A stretch of 64,000 nucleotides of DNA from Mollicutes bacterium Phil14 (GCA_001940985.1 MSHB01000017.1:57410-121409), one strand, 5' to 3'. Positions 25,383-34,075 are shown, counted from the first letter of the stretch. Numbers and translations are program-made. Notes: generated from the letters alone by a model not told the origin.

Positions 25383-26078
25383 ATGATGTTGTTAGAATGC
25401 AAAAATCTTTGTAAAGATTTTGATGGCAAGAAGGTTTTAAAGAATATTAATTTATCTATTGGCAGAGGAAAAATAGTAGGTATATTAGGTAAAAATGGAA
25501 TGGGAAAAACAACTTTAATCAAACTTATTAATGATTTACTTACTCCAACAAGCGGTGAAGTTTTGATTAATGGAAAGAAACCAGGTGTTGAAAGCAAAAA
25601 AGCAATTTCTTTTTTGCCTGAAAGAACATATTTGGATAAAGGTATGACAATTAATGAAGTGTTAAAGTTCTTTGTTGAATTTTATGATAACTTTAATTTA
25701 GAAAGAGCATATAAACTTTTAGAAGATTTGAGCTTGGATAAAGAACAAAAAATAATTAAAATGTCAAAAGGTATGCAAGAAAAATTGCAACTTGTTTTAG
25801 TTATGAGTAGAGATGCTGATTTATATATCCTTGATGAACCTTTAGGAGGAGTAGATCCAGCTACTAGAGATTATATATTAGATACAATTTTATCTAATTT
25901 TAGAGAAGGAGCTAGTATAATAATTACTACACATTTGATTGCTGATATTGAGAGAATACTAGATGAGGTTGTTTTTATAGATAAAGGAGAAATAGCGTTA
26001 GTTTCATCAGCTGATGAGTTAAGGGATAAAACTAAATTATCAATTGATGAAGAATTTAGGAGGTTATTCAAATGCTAA
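25383..26078 (+). CDS. ABC transporter ATP-binding protein of a YtrA-type operon
   Basis: A 231-residue ATPase with Walker A GKNGMGKTTL (~residue 37), the signature MSKGMQEKLQL, Walker B LYILDEPLGGVDP and H-loop TTHLIADIE. The LSGGQ is reduced to MSKGMQ, as in many YtrB/BcrA-like ATPases. It starts five bases after the GntR gene and overlaps the permease by seven. In Bacillus the ytr operon is induced by cell-wall antibiotics; whether that holds here is unknown. Confidence 0.88.
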   Translation: MMLLECKNLCKDFDGKKVLKNINLSIGRGKIVGILGKNGMGKTTLIKLINDLLTPTSGEVLINGKKPGVESKKAISFLPERTYLDKGMTINEVLKFFVEFYDNFNLERAYKLLEDLSLDKEQKIIKMSKGMQEKLQLVLVMSRDADLYILDEPLGGVDPATRDYILDTILSNFREGASIIITTHLIADIERILDEVVFIDKGEIALVSSADELRDKTKLSIDEEFRRLFKC

Positions 26079-26824
26079 AGAAGTTATTAAAATATGATTT
26101 AAGATGGGTTGGAAAAATTATTATTGTTTTTTATTCATTGGGTTTAATATTCTCTTTGTTTGCACTTGCTTTTGCTAATATAAATGAATCGTTTTTCATT
26201 CAACTAATTAGTAAAATTTGTGCTGGAATAGCAATGAGTATGGTAATAAGTGCTTTGTTTAATTCGGTATTACGATCTTGGGTAAGATTTATACAAAATA
26301 TATATAAAGATGAATCTTATTTGACACATACATTGCCTGTTGAAAAAAACACAATCTTTTTATCAAAGTTTTTGTCAGCAATCATTACTTGCTTAGTTAG
26401 TTTGATTGTAATAGCAGTATGTGTACTTATTTCGTATTATTCAGTTGATATGGTAAACTTTTTCAAAATGGCTATAACTGAATATTATTCATTAATAATT
26501 ATAGCTTTATTAGAAATAATATTTATGATACAAGTTGGATATTTAGGAATAGTGTTTGGTTATAAACAAAATCAAAACAAATTATTGAAGTCAATTATTT
26601 CATCTTTCGTCATTTATATCGTTTTGAGTGGTTTGTCACTACTACTTGTATATATTTACAGTTTGATTTTTCATAGTGGAAATAATATCTTTAATCAAGC
26701 CAATATTTCTTTAGCCAATGCAAAAGATTATTTATATTTCGCATTAGGCGTATATGTTGTTTATAATGTTGGTTTGTATTTCGCTTGTATAAAATTGTTT
26801 AATACAGGCGTTGATGTGGACTAA
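26072..26824 (+). CDS. ABC transporter permease of the YtrA-type operon
   Basis: A 250-residue membrane protein with six predicted helices and no conserved enzymatic motif. Between the second and third helices it carries RSWVRFIQNIYKDESYLTHTLPVEKNTIFLSK, a pattern common to this group of Firmicute ABC permeases (stretch ending LTxTLPV). It overlaps the ATPase gene by seven bases and is the last gene of the GntR operon. Confidence 0.82.
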   Translation: MLKKLLKYDLRWVGKIIIVFYSLGLIFSLFALAFANINESFFIQLISKICAGIAMSMVISALFNSVLRSWVRFIQNIYKDESYLTHTLPVEKNTIFLSKFLSAIITCLVSLIVIAVCVLISYYSVDMVNFFKMAITEYYSLIIIALLEIIFMIQVGYLGIVFGYKQNQNKLLKSIISSFVIYIVLSGLSLLLVYIYSLIFHSGNNIFNQANISLANAKDYLYFALGVYVVYNVGLYFACIKLFNTGVDVD

Positions 26825-26919
26825 TAATATAAAAAAACATTTTTATTAGAGAAATTTAAATTGTAAAAAGAAAATATTTATCATATAATATTATCATAAA
26901 TAATATTAAGGAGTTTTTT

Positions 26920-27171
26920 ATGATAGATTTTAGATATGATACCCAATTATTAATTGAAGGGAAAAATTTGAGTGAAGATGATATAAATGATTATATCACA
27001 AAGAATTTTGAAGGAGATTGCCTTTTAGCAGTTGGAGATGATGAATTAATTAAAATTCATTATCATACAAATGAACCATGGAAAGTATTAGAATATTGCC
27101 GTACACTTGGTGAAATATATGATATCGTGATAGAAGATATGGATAGACAATCTAGAGGTTTAAAAGGGTAA
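26920..27171 (+). CDS. stand-alone FakA/YloV-like domain protein
   Basis: An 83-residue protein resembling one domain of the fatty-acid kinase FakA (YloV), a protein of about 550 residues. FRYDTQLLIEGKNLSEDDI corresponds to the YxYxTEFLI region, and GDCLLAVGDDELIKIHYHTNEP to the GDSLVVVGDD...KVHVHTNxP motif of the middle domain, ending with the ENMxxQ-like EDMDRQ. The kinase (DAK2) domain is absent, so it cannot phosphorylate by itself. It has its own AAGGAG site and a TATAAT at 26884-26889, so it looks like a true small gene and not debris. Possible role: binding FakB-type proteins or modulating the kinase (inference). Confidence 0.7.
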   Translation: MIDFRYDTQLLIEGKNLSEDDINDYITKNFEGDCLLAVGDDELIKIHYHTNEPWKVLEYCRTLGEIYDIVIEDMDRQSRGLKG

Positions 27172-27238
27172 AATAAAATACGAAAACTCAAAAAAACTGC
27201 CGTTTTCAAGTAAATAAATCGTTTACATTTTAAAATAA

Positions 27239-27267
27239 TTGACTTTGGGCTTATATGAGTATATAAT
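27239..27267 (+). promoter_or_regulatory. promoter of the T-box-liv operon
   Basis: TTGACT (27239-27244), 17-bp spacer, TATAAT (27262-27267), directly before the T-box leader. Confidence 0.8.
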
Positions 27268-27284
27268 TTATGTAATATAAGTAA

Positions 27285-27522
27285 ATGCGATGAGTGGAAA
27301 AGAGTAATATTATATTTATTTCAAGAGAGCTGTTAATTGGTGCAAAACAGTAATAGAATAATATGAAAATCATTCTGCTAGTAGTCTTCTGAAAGTTTGT
27401 TAAACGATTAAGATAGAACGGTTAGTATTCGTTAAAATACTGGTGATGTGATAGCATTATCAAAGAGTGGTACGATTAATATAACACTTTCGTCTTTTTG
27501 ATAGAGATGAAGGTGTTTTTTT
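27285..27522 (+). promoter_or_regulatory. T-box leader, isoleucine-specific (specifier AUC)
   Basis: This RNA senses uncharged tRNA and lets transcription proceed into the amino-acid transport genes. Stem I shows the AG-bulge/distal loop region AGAGAGC ... TTGGTGCAAAACAG; the specifier loop reads GAAA-ATC-ATTCTG, aligning with the GAAA-GGC-ATTCT of the glycine T-boxes, so the specifier codon is ATC (27369-27371) for isoleucine. The T-box itself is AGAGTGGTACGATTAA (27465-27480). The terminator AACACTTTCGTCT / AGATGAAGGTGTT plus T-run ends at 27522. Regulation of the branched-chain amino acid importer downstream by Ile-tRNA charging fits. Confidence 0.88.
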
Positions 27523-27568
27523 AATAACACAAATAGCATGACTTATAAAAAAAGATAGGAGAATGATT

Positions 27569-28708
27569 ATGAAAAAGTTTTTGAGTTTATTTATGCTTTT
27601 AGTATGTTTATGCTGTTTTTATGGTTGCAAAAATGAAAAAAATGATGATGAAATAGTGTTTGGTGTAGTAGGACCATTTACTGGATCACTATCAACTTAT
27701 GGTGATTCTGTTAGAAGAGGTGTCGAACTTGCTGTTAAAGATTTGAATGAAAACGGTGGTTTATTAGGAAAGAAGATACGATGCCTAATGGAAGATGATC
27801 AAGGTGATTCTGGACAAGTTTTATCAGCTTATAATAAATTGATTGATGATGTTGATTTTTTGTTTGGCGAAGTTACTAGTGGTAATAGTGAAATATTAGT
27901 TGCTCAAGCTAATAGTGATAAAGTACTTACTATTGCTCCATGTGCAACAGCAGATGGTATCACAAAAGGTAGAGAATATATATTTAGAACATGTTTTTTA
28001 GATAATTCTCAAGGTAAAGCAATGGCTGAATTTGCTAAAGATGGATTAAATATAAAGAAAGTTTCGATAGCTTATGATGAAGCAGATGATTACTCAAAAG
28101 GTGTTGCCAAAGCGTTTAAAGAAAGAGCAACTGAACTTGGTATAGAAGTTGATTTCTTTGATGGTGGCCTAAAAGCAAAGGATAACGATCAAAGAGCAAG
28201 TATAGTTCAAAAATTGGTTGATAAAAATAGTGATGCGATTTTCGCACCTATATATTATGAAGATGCTGCTGCTTTAGCAAAAGAGTTAAGATCAGCAGAA
28301 TATAAAAAGCCTTTATTAGGTGCAGATGGATATGATGGAATACTTAATCAATTAGAAGGCGCAGGAGATTTTACTCCAGCTAATAATGTATTCTTCTCAA
28401 ATCATTATTGTGCTACTGAAGATAATATAGTTGAATTTGCAAATAAATTCAATAAAGCTTATGGTTCAAATCCAACATCATTTGCTGCTTTAGCATATGA
28501 TTCAGTTATGCTTGTGGCCAAGGCAATTGAAAATGCTAACTCTATTGATACAGAAAAAGTGAAAGAAGCACTAGCCTCTATTAAATTTGATGGTGGTTTG
28601 ACTGGAGATATTTCCTTTGATAAAGAAGGAGACCCAATAAAAACTATTTGTATATGTGAATATGTAGATGGATCAATTAGATTAAAAACAAAGATTAAAC
28701 AAAAATAA
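27569..28708 (+). CDS. livJ: branched-chain amino acid ABC transporter substrate-binding lipoprotein
   Basis: The extracellular receptor of a LIV-type importer. The 379-residue protein has a lipoprotein signal peptide ending in the lipobox FYGC (Cys20) and the periplasmic-binding fold of the Leu/Ile/Val family: VFGVVGPFTGSLSTYGDSVRRGVELAVKDLNENGG at the start and ALAYDSVMLVAKAIENAN near the end. AGGAGA at 27557-27562 excludes the ATG at 27563 and selects ATG 27569. Located behind the isoleucine T-box and before livH. A stem-loop follows. Confidence 0.93.
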   Translation: MKKFLSLFMLLVCLCCFYGCKNEKNDDEIVFGVVGPFTGSLSTYGDSVRRGVELAVKDLNENGGLLGKKIRCLMEDDQGDSGQVLSAYNKLIDDVDFLFGEVTSGNSEILVAQANSDKVLTIAPCATADGITKGREYIFRTCFLDNSQGKAMAEFAKDGLNIKKVSIAYDEADDYSKGVAKAFKERATELGIEVDFFDGGLKAKDNDQRASIVQKLVDKNSDAIFAPIYYEDAAALAKELRSAEYKKPLLGADGYDGILNQLEGAGDFTPANNVFFSNHYCATEDNIVEFANKFNKAYGSNPTSFAALAYDSVMLVAKAIENANSIDTEKVKEALASIKFDGGLTGDISFDKEGDPIKTICICEYVDGSIRLKTKIKQK

Positions 28709-28715
28709 TTTAAAT

Positions 28716-28740
28716 AATAGGAATCATGATGATTCCTATT
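28716..28740 (+). promoter_or_regulatory. intercistronic stem-loop between livJ and livH
   Basis: AATAGGAATC / GATTCCTATT with loop ATGAT: a perfect 10-bp stem without a proper T-run. It more likely protects the livJ transcript end or gives partial termination, so that the receptor is made in excess over the membrane subunits, than full termination. Confidence 0.6.
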
Positions 28741-28771
28741 TATATAATTAATTTAAAAGAGAGGATACAAT

Positions 28772-29659
28772 ATGAGTGAGATAGTCAATCAGATAATTAT
28801 TGGAATTCAGATGGGAAGTATTTATGCACTAGTAGCTTTAGGATATACAATGGTGTATGGAATAATAAAATTAATAAATTTTGCTCATGGTGATTTTATA
28901 ATGGTAGCATGCTTTATGCTGTATACTTTTATAATTATTTTGAAATTACCAGCAATCTTAGGTTTGATTTTAGCAATATTAATTACAATTATTATTGGTG
29001 TATTAACAGAAAGAGTGGCATATAGGCCTTTAAGAAAAAAGAAGTCCCCAACTATTACAGCATTAATAACTGCGATTGCTGTAAGCTTGATTTTAGAAAA
29101 TTTGTTTCAATTATTATTTGGAAGTGACTCAAAGATGTATCCTGATTTAATTAAACAAACAACTATTAACATAGGGAAAATTTCAGTTAGTAATATATCA
29201 TTAATAACAATTATTGTTTCAATAGTAACAATGATTTTGCTTACTTTGTTTATTAAAAAAACGAAAGTAGGAAAGGCTATGCGAGCTGTTAGTGAAAATA
29301 GCGATGCTGCTCAACTTATGGGAATTAATGTTGATAGAACTATTTCAATAACTTTTATAATAGGTACATTTTTAGCTGGTATTGCTGCAATCATGTATTA
29401 TATGAAATATCTAAAAATTGAACCATTTTTGGGGTCAAATTTGGGATTGTATGCATTTGTAGCTGCAGTTGTTGGTGGAATTGGCAGTATCCCTGGAGCT
29501 TGTGTTGGAGGATTTTTGATTGGCATCATTAAAGTTTTACCAAATATAATGAGTATAAATAGTTCATATGCAGATATATTTTTGTTTGGTTTATTAATAA
29601 TAATTTTAATATTTAAGCCAACGGGAATATTTGGAAAAAATATTGGAGAGAAGGTGTGA
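28772..29659 (+). CDS. livH: branched-chain amino acid ABC transporter permease LivH
   Basis: A 295-residue permease with about eight membrane helices. The start QIIIGIQMGSIYALVALGYTMVYGIIKLINFAHGDF is the LivH signature; AMRAVSENSDAAQLMGINVDRTI is the cytoplasmic coupling loop of the family. GAGAGGA precedes ATG 28772. The UGA stop codon overlaps the upstream region of livM. With LivM it forms the membrane channel for leucine, isoleucine and valine. Confidence 0.95.
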   Translation: MSEIVNQIIIGIQMGSIYALVALGYTMVYGIIKLINFAHGDFIMVACFMLYTFIIILKLPAILGLILAILITIIIGVLTERVAYRPLRKKKSPTITALITAIAVSLILENLFQLLFGSDSKMYPDLIKQTTINIGKISVSNISLITIIVSIVTMILLTLFIKKTKVGKAMRAVSENSDAAQLMGINVDRTISITFIIGTFLAGIAAIMYYMKYLKIEPFLGSNLGLYAFVAAVVGGIGSIPGACVGGFLIGIIKVLPNIMSINSSYADIFLFGLLIIILIFKPTGIFGKNIGEKV

Positions 29660-29661
29660 TT

Positions 29662-30789
29662 ATGCAAAGAAGTAATAATTCATTAGTACCTCTTTATTCG
29701 AGAAAAAAACCATATCTTATTAATTTAATCTCTTGTGTTTTATTGCTAGTTTTGGTATGGATTACTTTAGGTGCAGATTTTTCAAAAAGTATATATGTAA
29801 ATATATTAGGACTTAATTTTAGACAAATGGAAGGACTTGCCTTTATTATTTGTTATACAATTATTTTAGCTGTTTCCCTAAATCTTTCTACTGGTTGCTT
29901 GGGAGAATTAGTTTTAGGACATGCCGGCTTTATGGCAATTGGTGGTTATGCTGGAGCAATATTTTTAAAAGCTGTATCTAGTAGTATAACAAGCGAAGCA
30001 ATAAACAACCTTTATACTGTAATTGCTCTATTAATTGGATTTGTTTTCGCAGGAATTGCTGGATTTTTAGTAGGTATACCTGCTTTAAGACTTCGTGGAG
30101 ATTATTTAGCTATCATTACTTTAGGATTTGGGCAAATAATTGTAAAATTATTGGAATTGTTTAAATTTACTGGTGGTGCTAGTGGACTTACAAAAATCCC
30201 TAAAAATCAAAATATTGTATTATACGTATTAATAGTTATTATAGTAGTTCTAATTATTTTTACTTTAATGAGATCAAGATTTGGTAGAATGATTTTAGCA
30301 ATTAGAGATGATAATATAGCATCAGAAGCTTGTGGAATACCTGTAACAAAATGTAAAATTGCTACATTTGCTCTTTCAGCAGCGCTTGCAGGAATCGGTG
30401 GTGTATTGTTTGCTCAATATAATGGAGTGCTATTACCAAGTAAATTCTCTTTCAATTATTCTATAGATTTGCTAGTGATAGTTGTTCTTGGTGGATTAGG
30501 ATCATTTACTGGTTCTATTGTTTCCGCCACAATCTTAACAATTATTCCTGAATCATTAAGATTTTTTAGTGATTATAGAATAATAGTTTATTCAGTTATA
30601 TTAATTATAATAATGATCACAAGACCAAGTGGATTATTAGGAAGATATGAATTCTCAATGACAAGATTTATTAAGATGTTGCCAAAAAGAGTTAAAAACA
30701 TATCAAAGAAAATTGCTATGTTTATTAAAGGCATTTTCAAAAGAAAATCAAGTAACAACTCCAAAAATGGAGGTAATGAATATGAATGA
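29662..30789 (+). CDS. livM: branched-chain amino acid ABC transporter permease LivM
   Basis: A 375-residue permease with about ten helices. LSTGCLGELVLGHAGFMAIGGYAGA and LRLRGDYLAIITLGFGQI are LivM hallmarks, and ILAIRDDNIASEACGIPVTKCKI is the coupling loop. AAGG at 29651-29654 points to ATG 29662, six bases after the GTG that the ORF track uses. The C-terminal tail is basic and Lys/Asn-rich, and it overlaps livG by eight bases. Confidence 0.95.
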   Translation: MQRSNNSLVPLYSRKKPYLINLISCVLLLVLVWITLGADFSKSIYVNILGLNFRQMEGLAFIICYTIILAVSLNLSTGCLGELVLGHAGFMAIGGYAGAIFLKAVSSSITSEAINNLYTVIALLIGFVFAGIAGFLVGIPALRLRGDYLAIITLGFGQIIVKLLELFKFTGGASGLTKIPKNQNIVLYVLIVIIVVLIIFTLMRSRFGRMILAIRDDNIASEACGIPVTKCKIATFALSAALAGIGGVLFAQYNGVLLPSKFSFNYSIDLLVIVVLGGLGSFTGSIVSATILTIIPESLRFFSDYRIIVYSVILIIIMITRPSGLLGRYEFSMTRFIKMLPKRVKNISKKIAMFIKGIFKRKSSNNSKNGGNEYE

Positions 30790-31564
30790 TTTAAACAACC
30801 AAAATAAAGTTATTTTAGATGCTAAAAACATCAGTATAGTATTTGGTGGATTAAAAGCCGTAACTGATTTCAATATAACAATAAGAGAAAATGAATTAGT
30901 TGGATTAATTGGTCCTAATGGAGCTGGAAAAACTACAGTTTTTAATATGTTAACAGGCGTATATAAACCTACATCAGGAAAGATAACTTTATGTGGTGAG
31001 GATGTTACTTATTTATCTCCACATGTTAGAGTAGAAAAAGGAATAAGTAGAACTTTTCAAAATATACGATTGTTTAAGAAACTATCTGTTTCTGATAATA
31101 TAAAAGCTGCTTTTAATACAAGGAAGAATTATACAGTTTTTGATGCAATCTTTAGAACAAAAAGATTTTGGAAAGAAGAAAAACTAATCGATGAAAAAAC
31201 TAATGAGATTTTGGATATTTTAGGATTATCTGATTGTAGTGAAGAAATAGCCAATAATCTTCCTTATGGAAAGCAAAGAAAATTAGAAATAGCTAGAGCT
31301 TTAGCTACTTCTCCAAAATTAATATTATTAGATGAACCTGCAGCTGGTATGAATCCTATTGAGACAAGTGAACTTATGGAAACAATAAAAACTGTTAGAG
31401 AAAAATTTAATACAACAATTTTGCTTATTGAACATGATATGAAATTAGTTATGGGAATATGTGAAAAAATTACAGTTTTAAGTTTTGGTGAAATTATTGC
31501 TAGTGGTTCACCAGAAGAAATAAAAAATAATCCTGATGTAATATCAGCATATTTAGGAGAATAG
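30782..31564 (+). CDS. livG: branched-chain amino acid ABC transporter ATPase LivG
   Basis: A 260-residue ATPase with Walker A GPNGAGKTTVFNML, Q-loop SRTFQNIRLF, signature LPYGKQRKLEIARALA, Walker B LILLDEPAAGMNPIE and H-loop LIEHDMKLVM, all in LivG form (livG proteins have LPYGxQRxLE and AAGMNP). GGAGG at 30769-30773 selects ATG 30782, so the ORF-track start is 23 residues too early. It follows livM with an overlap and precedes livF by four bases. Confidence 0.95.
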   Translation: MNDLNNQNKVILDAKNISIVFGGLKAVTDFNITIRENELVGLIGPNGAGKTTVFNMLTGVYKPTSGKITLCGEDVTYLSPHVRVEKGISRTFQNIRLFKKLSVSDNIKAAFNTRKNYTVFDAIFRTKRFWKEEKLIDEKTNEILDILGLSDCSEEIANNLPYGKQRKLEIARALATSPKLILLDEPAAGMNPIETSELMETIKTVREKFNTTILLIEHDMKLVMGICEKITVLSFGEIIASGSPEEIKNNPDVISAYLGE

Positions 31565-31568
31565 GTTT

Positions 31569-32486
31569 ATGCTTAAAGTTAATGATTTAAAAGTTGTATA
31601 TAACGGTAATATTAAAGCTTTAAAAGGCGTAAATTTAGAGGTTAATAAAGGTGAGATAGTAGTTTTGATTGGAGCAAATGGAGCTGGTAAAACTACTTTA
31701 CTTAGAGCACTAACAGGTCTTACTAAAGCCGAGAGCGAAAGCAGTGCTATTTTGGATTTAAGTGAACTTACAGATAAAAGAACACTTAATAGATTAGCAG
31801 GTCCAAAATTAACTGATAAATTATTAAAGACTTATGGTGAAAGTGATATAGTTTTTGATAAAATTAGAAGTGAAGAAAATATTGAAACAGAAGTTTTTGG
31901 AAAAACAACATTCATTAATAGAAAAAGAATTAATGGTTTAAGAAAGAAATATAATGAATATATTAAAACAGATTTACTGAAATTGCCAGCTTACAGGGCA
32001 GTGGATTATGGAGTTGCTCATGTGCCTGAAGGAAGACAAATATTTGTTGGTATGACTGTTCAGGAAAACCTAGAAATGGGAGCTTATAAAAGACACAACA
32101 TTATTAAGATCAAAAAGGATTTAGAAGAAATATATAAATTGTTTCCACGACTAGAAGAAAGAAAAAAACAAAAAGCTGGAACTTTATCAGGTGGTGAACA
32201 ACAAATGCTAGCAATGGCTAGAGCTATGATTAGTAAACCAAAAATCTTGTTGTTAGATGAACCGTCAATGGGATTGTCACCAATATTTGTAAGTGAAATA
32301 TTTTCTATTATTAAAGCCTTAAATAAAAATGGAACAACTATTTTACTAGTAGAACAAAATGCCAAAGCCGCTTTGAGTATTGCTGATAGAGGATATGTAA
32401 TTGAAACTGGTAACATTGTCTTAGAAGGAACTGGAAAAGAGTTGCTAGAAAATGATAAAGTTAAGGATGCATATTTAGGAGCTTAA
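31569..32486 (+). CDS. livF: branched-chain amino acid ABC transporter ATPase LivF with a ~65-residue insertion
   Basis: A LivF ATPase: Walker A GANGAGKTT (residues ~34-42), VPEGRQIFVGMTVQENLEMGAY, signature LSGGEQQMLAMARAM, Walker B ILLLDEPSMGLSP and H-loop LVEQNAKAAL. Normal LivF is about 235 residues; this one has 305. The extra ~65 residues lie between Walker A and the PEGR segment, where only the short Gx-GxD-x loop is usual, and read LDLSELTDKRTLNRLAGPKL ... NGLRKKYNEYIKTDLLKLP, charged and mainly helical. The insertion is in frame, with codon use like its surroundings. It sits near the surface that touches the permeases. Confidence 0.92.
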   Translation: MLKVNDLKVVYNGNIKALKGVNLEVNKGEIVVLIGANGAGKTTLLRALTGLTKAESESSAILDLSELTDKRTLNRLAGPKLTDKLLKTYGESDIVFDKIRSEENIETEVFGKTTFINRKRINGLRKKYNEYIKTDLLKLPAYRAVDYGVAHVPEGRQIFVGMTVQENLEMGAYKRHNIIKIKKDLEEIYKLFPRLEERKKQKAGTLSGGEQQMLAMARAMISKPKILLLDEPSMGLSPIFVSEIFSIIKALNKNGTTILLVEQNAKAALSIADRGYVIETGNIVLEGTGKELLENDKVKDAYLGA

Positions 32487-32494
32487 CAATAGAT

Positions 32495-33166
32495 ATGAGT
32501 ATAAGATTAGATTATTTACCAAATAATGAAAATGTAAAATTGTATCAAGATGATGAAATGTTTTGCATAAATACTGATACTATGGCTTTAGGAGAATTTT
32601 TAGAAGTATATCGCAATGATATTGTTTTAGATATTGGGACTAATACAGGTGCTTTATTATTATACGCTTCTAGATTTAATCCTAAGAAATTAATAGGTAT
32701 TGATATTAATGAAAAGGCAATTGCACTTGCAAAAAAGAACATGGAATTAAACAATGTTGAAAATTGTACTTTATTAGTCGCTGATGGGAACACATATAAA
32801 TGTAGTGAAGAAGCAGATGTAATTATATTTAATCCTCCATATTTTAAAACACCATCATTAGATATGGGAAGTAATAAATATTTAGCCCTAGCTAAACATG
32901 AAGATAACTTTCCATTAGAAAATATGATAAATTGTATAAATAGGAATCTTAAAAATAATGGTAAACTTTATTTTTTGTTTCTTACTTCCCGTCTTAATGA
33001 GGTTATGCTTCTTCTAAACAAAAAAAATATTATTGTTAAAGAAATGAAATTTGTTTACGATGTTAATAAAGAGTTTTCTAATGTTGTTTTAATAAAAGCT
33101 GTTAAAGGTGCAAAAGAAGGCTTAAGAGTTTTAAAACCTCTTATAATTGAAAGAAAAAGTAAATGA
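32495..33166 (+). CDS. class I SAM-dependent methyltransferase, TrmN6/YabB-like
   Basis: A 223-residue adenine-N6-type methyltransferase. It shows the SAM-binding VLDIGTNTGALLLYAS (motif I), the acidic ligand in GIDINEKAIALAKKN, and the catalytic NPPYFKTPS (motif IV, N-P-P-Y) for methyl transfer to an amino group. TMALGEFLEV early in the sequence matches the family's 'DxxLLA.F' region. YabB-like members modify A37 of tRNA1Val in enterobacteria; the target here is uncertain. It starts eight bases after livF, so it may be read through from the T-box operon, then a terminator follows. Confidence 0.85.
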   Translation: MSIRLDYLPNNENVKLYQDDEMFCINTDTMALGEFLEVYRNDIVLDIGTNTGALLLYASRFNPKKLIGIDINEKAIALAKKNMELNNVENCTLLVADGNTYKCSEEADVIIFNPPYFKTPSLDMGSNKYLALAKHEDNFPLENMINCINRNLKNNGKLYFLFLTSRLNEVMLLLNKKNIIVKEMKFVYDVNKEFSNVVLIKAVKGAKEGLRVLKPLIIERKSK

Positions 33167-33173
33167 TTTAGTG

Positions 33174-33210
33174 AAAGTGTTAGTAAAAAAATATGCTAAC
33201 ACTTTTTATT
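33174..33210 (+). terminator. intrinsic terminator after the methyltransferase
   Basis: Perfect 10-bp stem AAAGTGTTAG / CTAACACTTT, followed by T-rich sequence; it closes the liv operon. Confidence 0.87.
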
Positions 33211-33236
33211 TTAGCTATTACATTATTAAAAACAAA

Positions 33237-33265
33237 TTGACAACAATTATTATAGATGGTAAAAT
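33237..33265 (+). promoter_or_regulatory. promoter before the APH-like gene
   Basis: TTGACA (33237-33242), 17-bp spacer, TAAAAT (33260-33265). Confidence 0.65.
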
Positions 33266-33316
33266 GTCAAGTGTGGTATAGTTTTAATATATGGATATAA
33301 AAAAGGAAAATAGGTT

Positions 33317-34066
33317 ATGGTTATAGATACAATAGGAAAATCAGATGCAAAAGTATTGATTGATGAAAATGAAGTTTTAAAAATTGAGACAACATCATTA
33401 ATTTCAAATAATGAATATCATATGCTAAAGTTGTTAAATGGCAAATTGCCAGTTCCAAAGGTTATGGATTTTTATCAAAAAAATGGTGAAAATTATTTGC
33501 GTATGAGTAAAATAAAAGGAAAAATGCTTTGCGATAAAGAAATAATAGAAGAACCATATAAAGTAGTTAAACTTGCCGCGAGCTCCCTAAAGAAATTATG
33601 GGAAATAAACATAGATGATTGTAAAGAGAAATTTATTATTAACATTGATAAAAAACTAGAAATAGCACGTTTTAGAGTTGAAAACGGATTAGTCGAGACA
33701 AGTATGTGCGAAGATGAAACATTTAATGGTAATGAGTTTTCCAATCCATTAGAGCTATTAGTATGGTTAGAAAATAATAAACCAAAATGTGATAAGTTAG
33801 TTTTATCACATGGTGATTTTTGTTTGCCAAATATTTTTGCTAATGGAGAAAATATTTCTGGATATATTGATTTAGGACTATGTGGTTTAGATGATATATA
33901 TCAAGATATTGCTATTTGTTATCGCAGTCTTAGAGACAATATTATCGGAAGATATTCAAATGGAAAAAATCAAAATTTTGATATTGAATTAATTTTTTCA
34001 GAATTAGGTATTGTTCCTGATTACAATAAAATTAGATATTATCTCTTGCTTGATGAATTATTTTAG
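33317..34066 (+). CDS. aminoglycoside 3'-phosphotransferase-like kinase (APH family)
   Basis: A 249-residue kinase of the APH fold. The catalytic loop reads SHGDFCLPNIF (Asp and Asn ligands, ~residues 164-174), the metal-binding motif GYIDLGLCGLDDIYQDIAI, and the Lys-containing strand LKIETTS; the stretch HGDxCLPN...IDLG...DxYxDIA is characteristic of APH(3') enzymes that phosphorylate kanamycin and neomycin. It is diverged from the mobile APH(3') genes and its composition matches the chromosome, so it may be an intrinsic cousin with a different substrate. It is the first gene of a group transcribed with the Nudix fusion and the FEN-type nuclease. Confidence 0.78.
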   Translation: MVIDTIGKSDAKVLIDENEVLKIETTSLISNNEYHMLKLLNGKLPVPKVMDFYQKNGENYLRMSKIKGKMLCDKEIIEEPYKVVKLAASSLKKLWEINIDDCKEKFIINIDKKLEIARFRVENGLVETSMCEDETFNGNEFSNPLELLVWLENNKPKCDKLVLSHGDFCLPNIFANGENISGYIDLGLCGLDDIYQDIAICYRSLRDNIIGRYSNGKNQNFDIELIFSELGIVPDYNKIRYYLLLDELF

Positions 34067-34075
34067 GAGAAGTTT

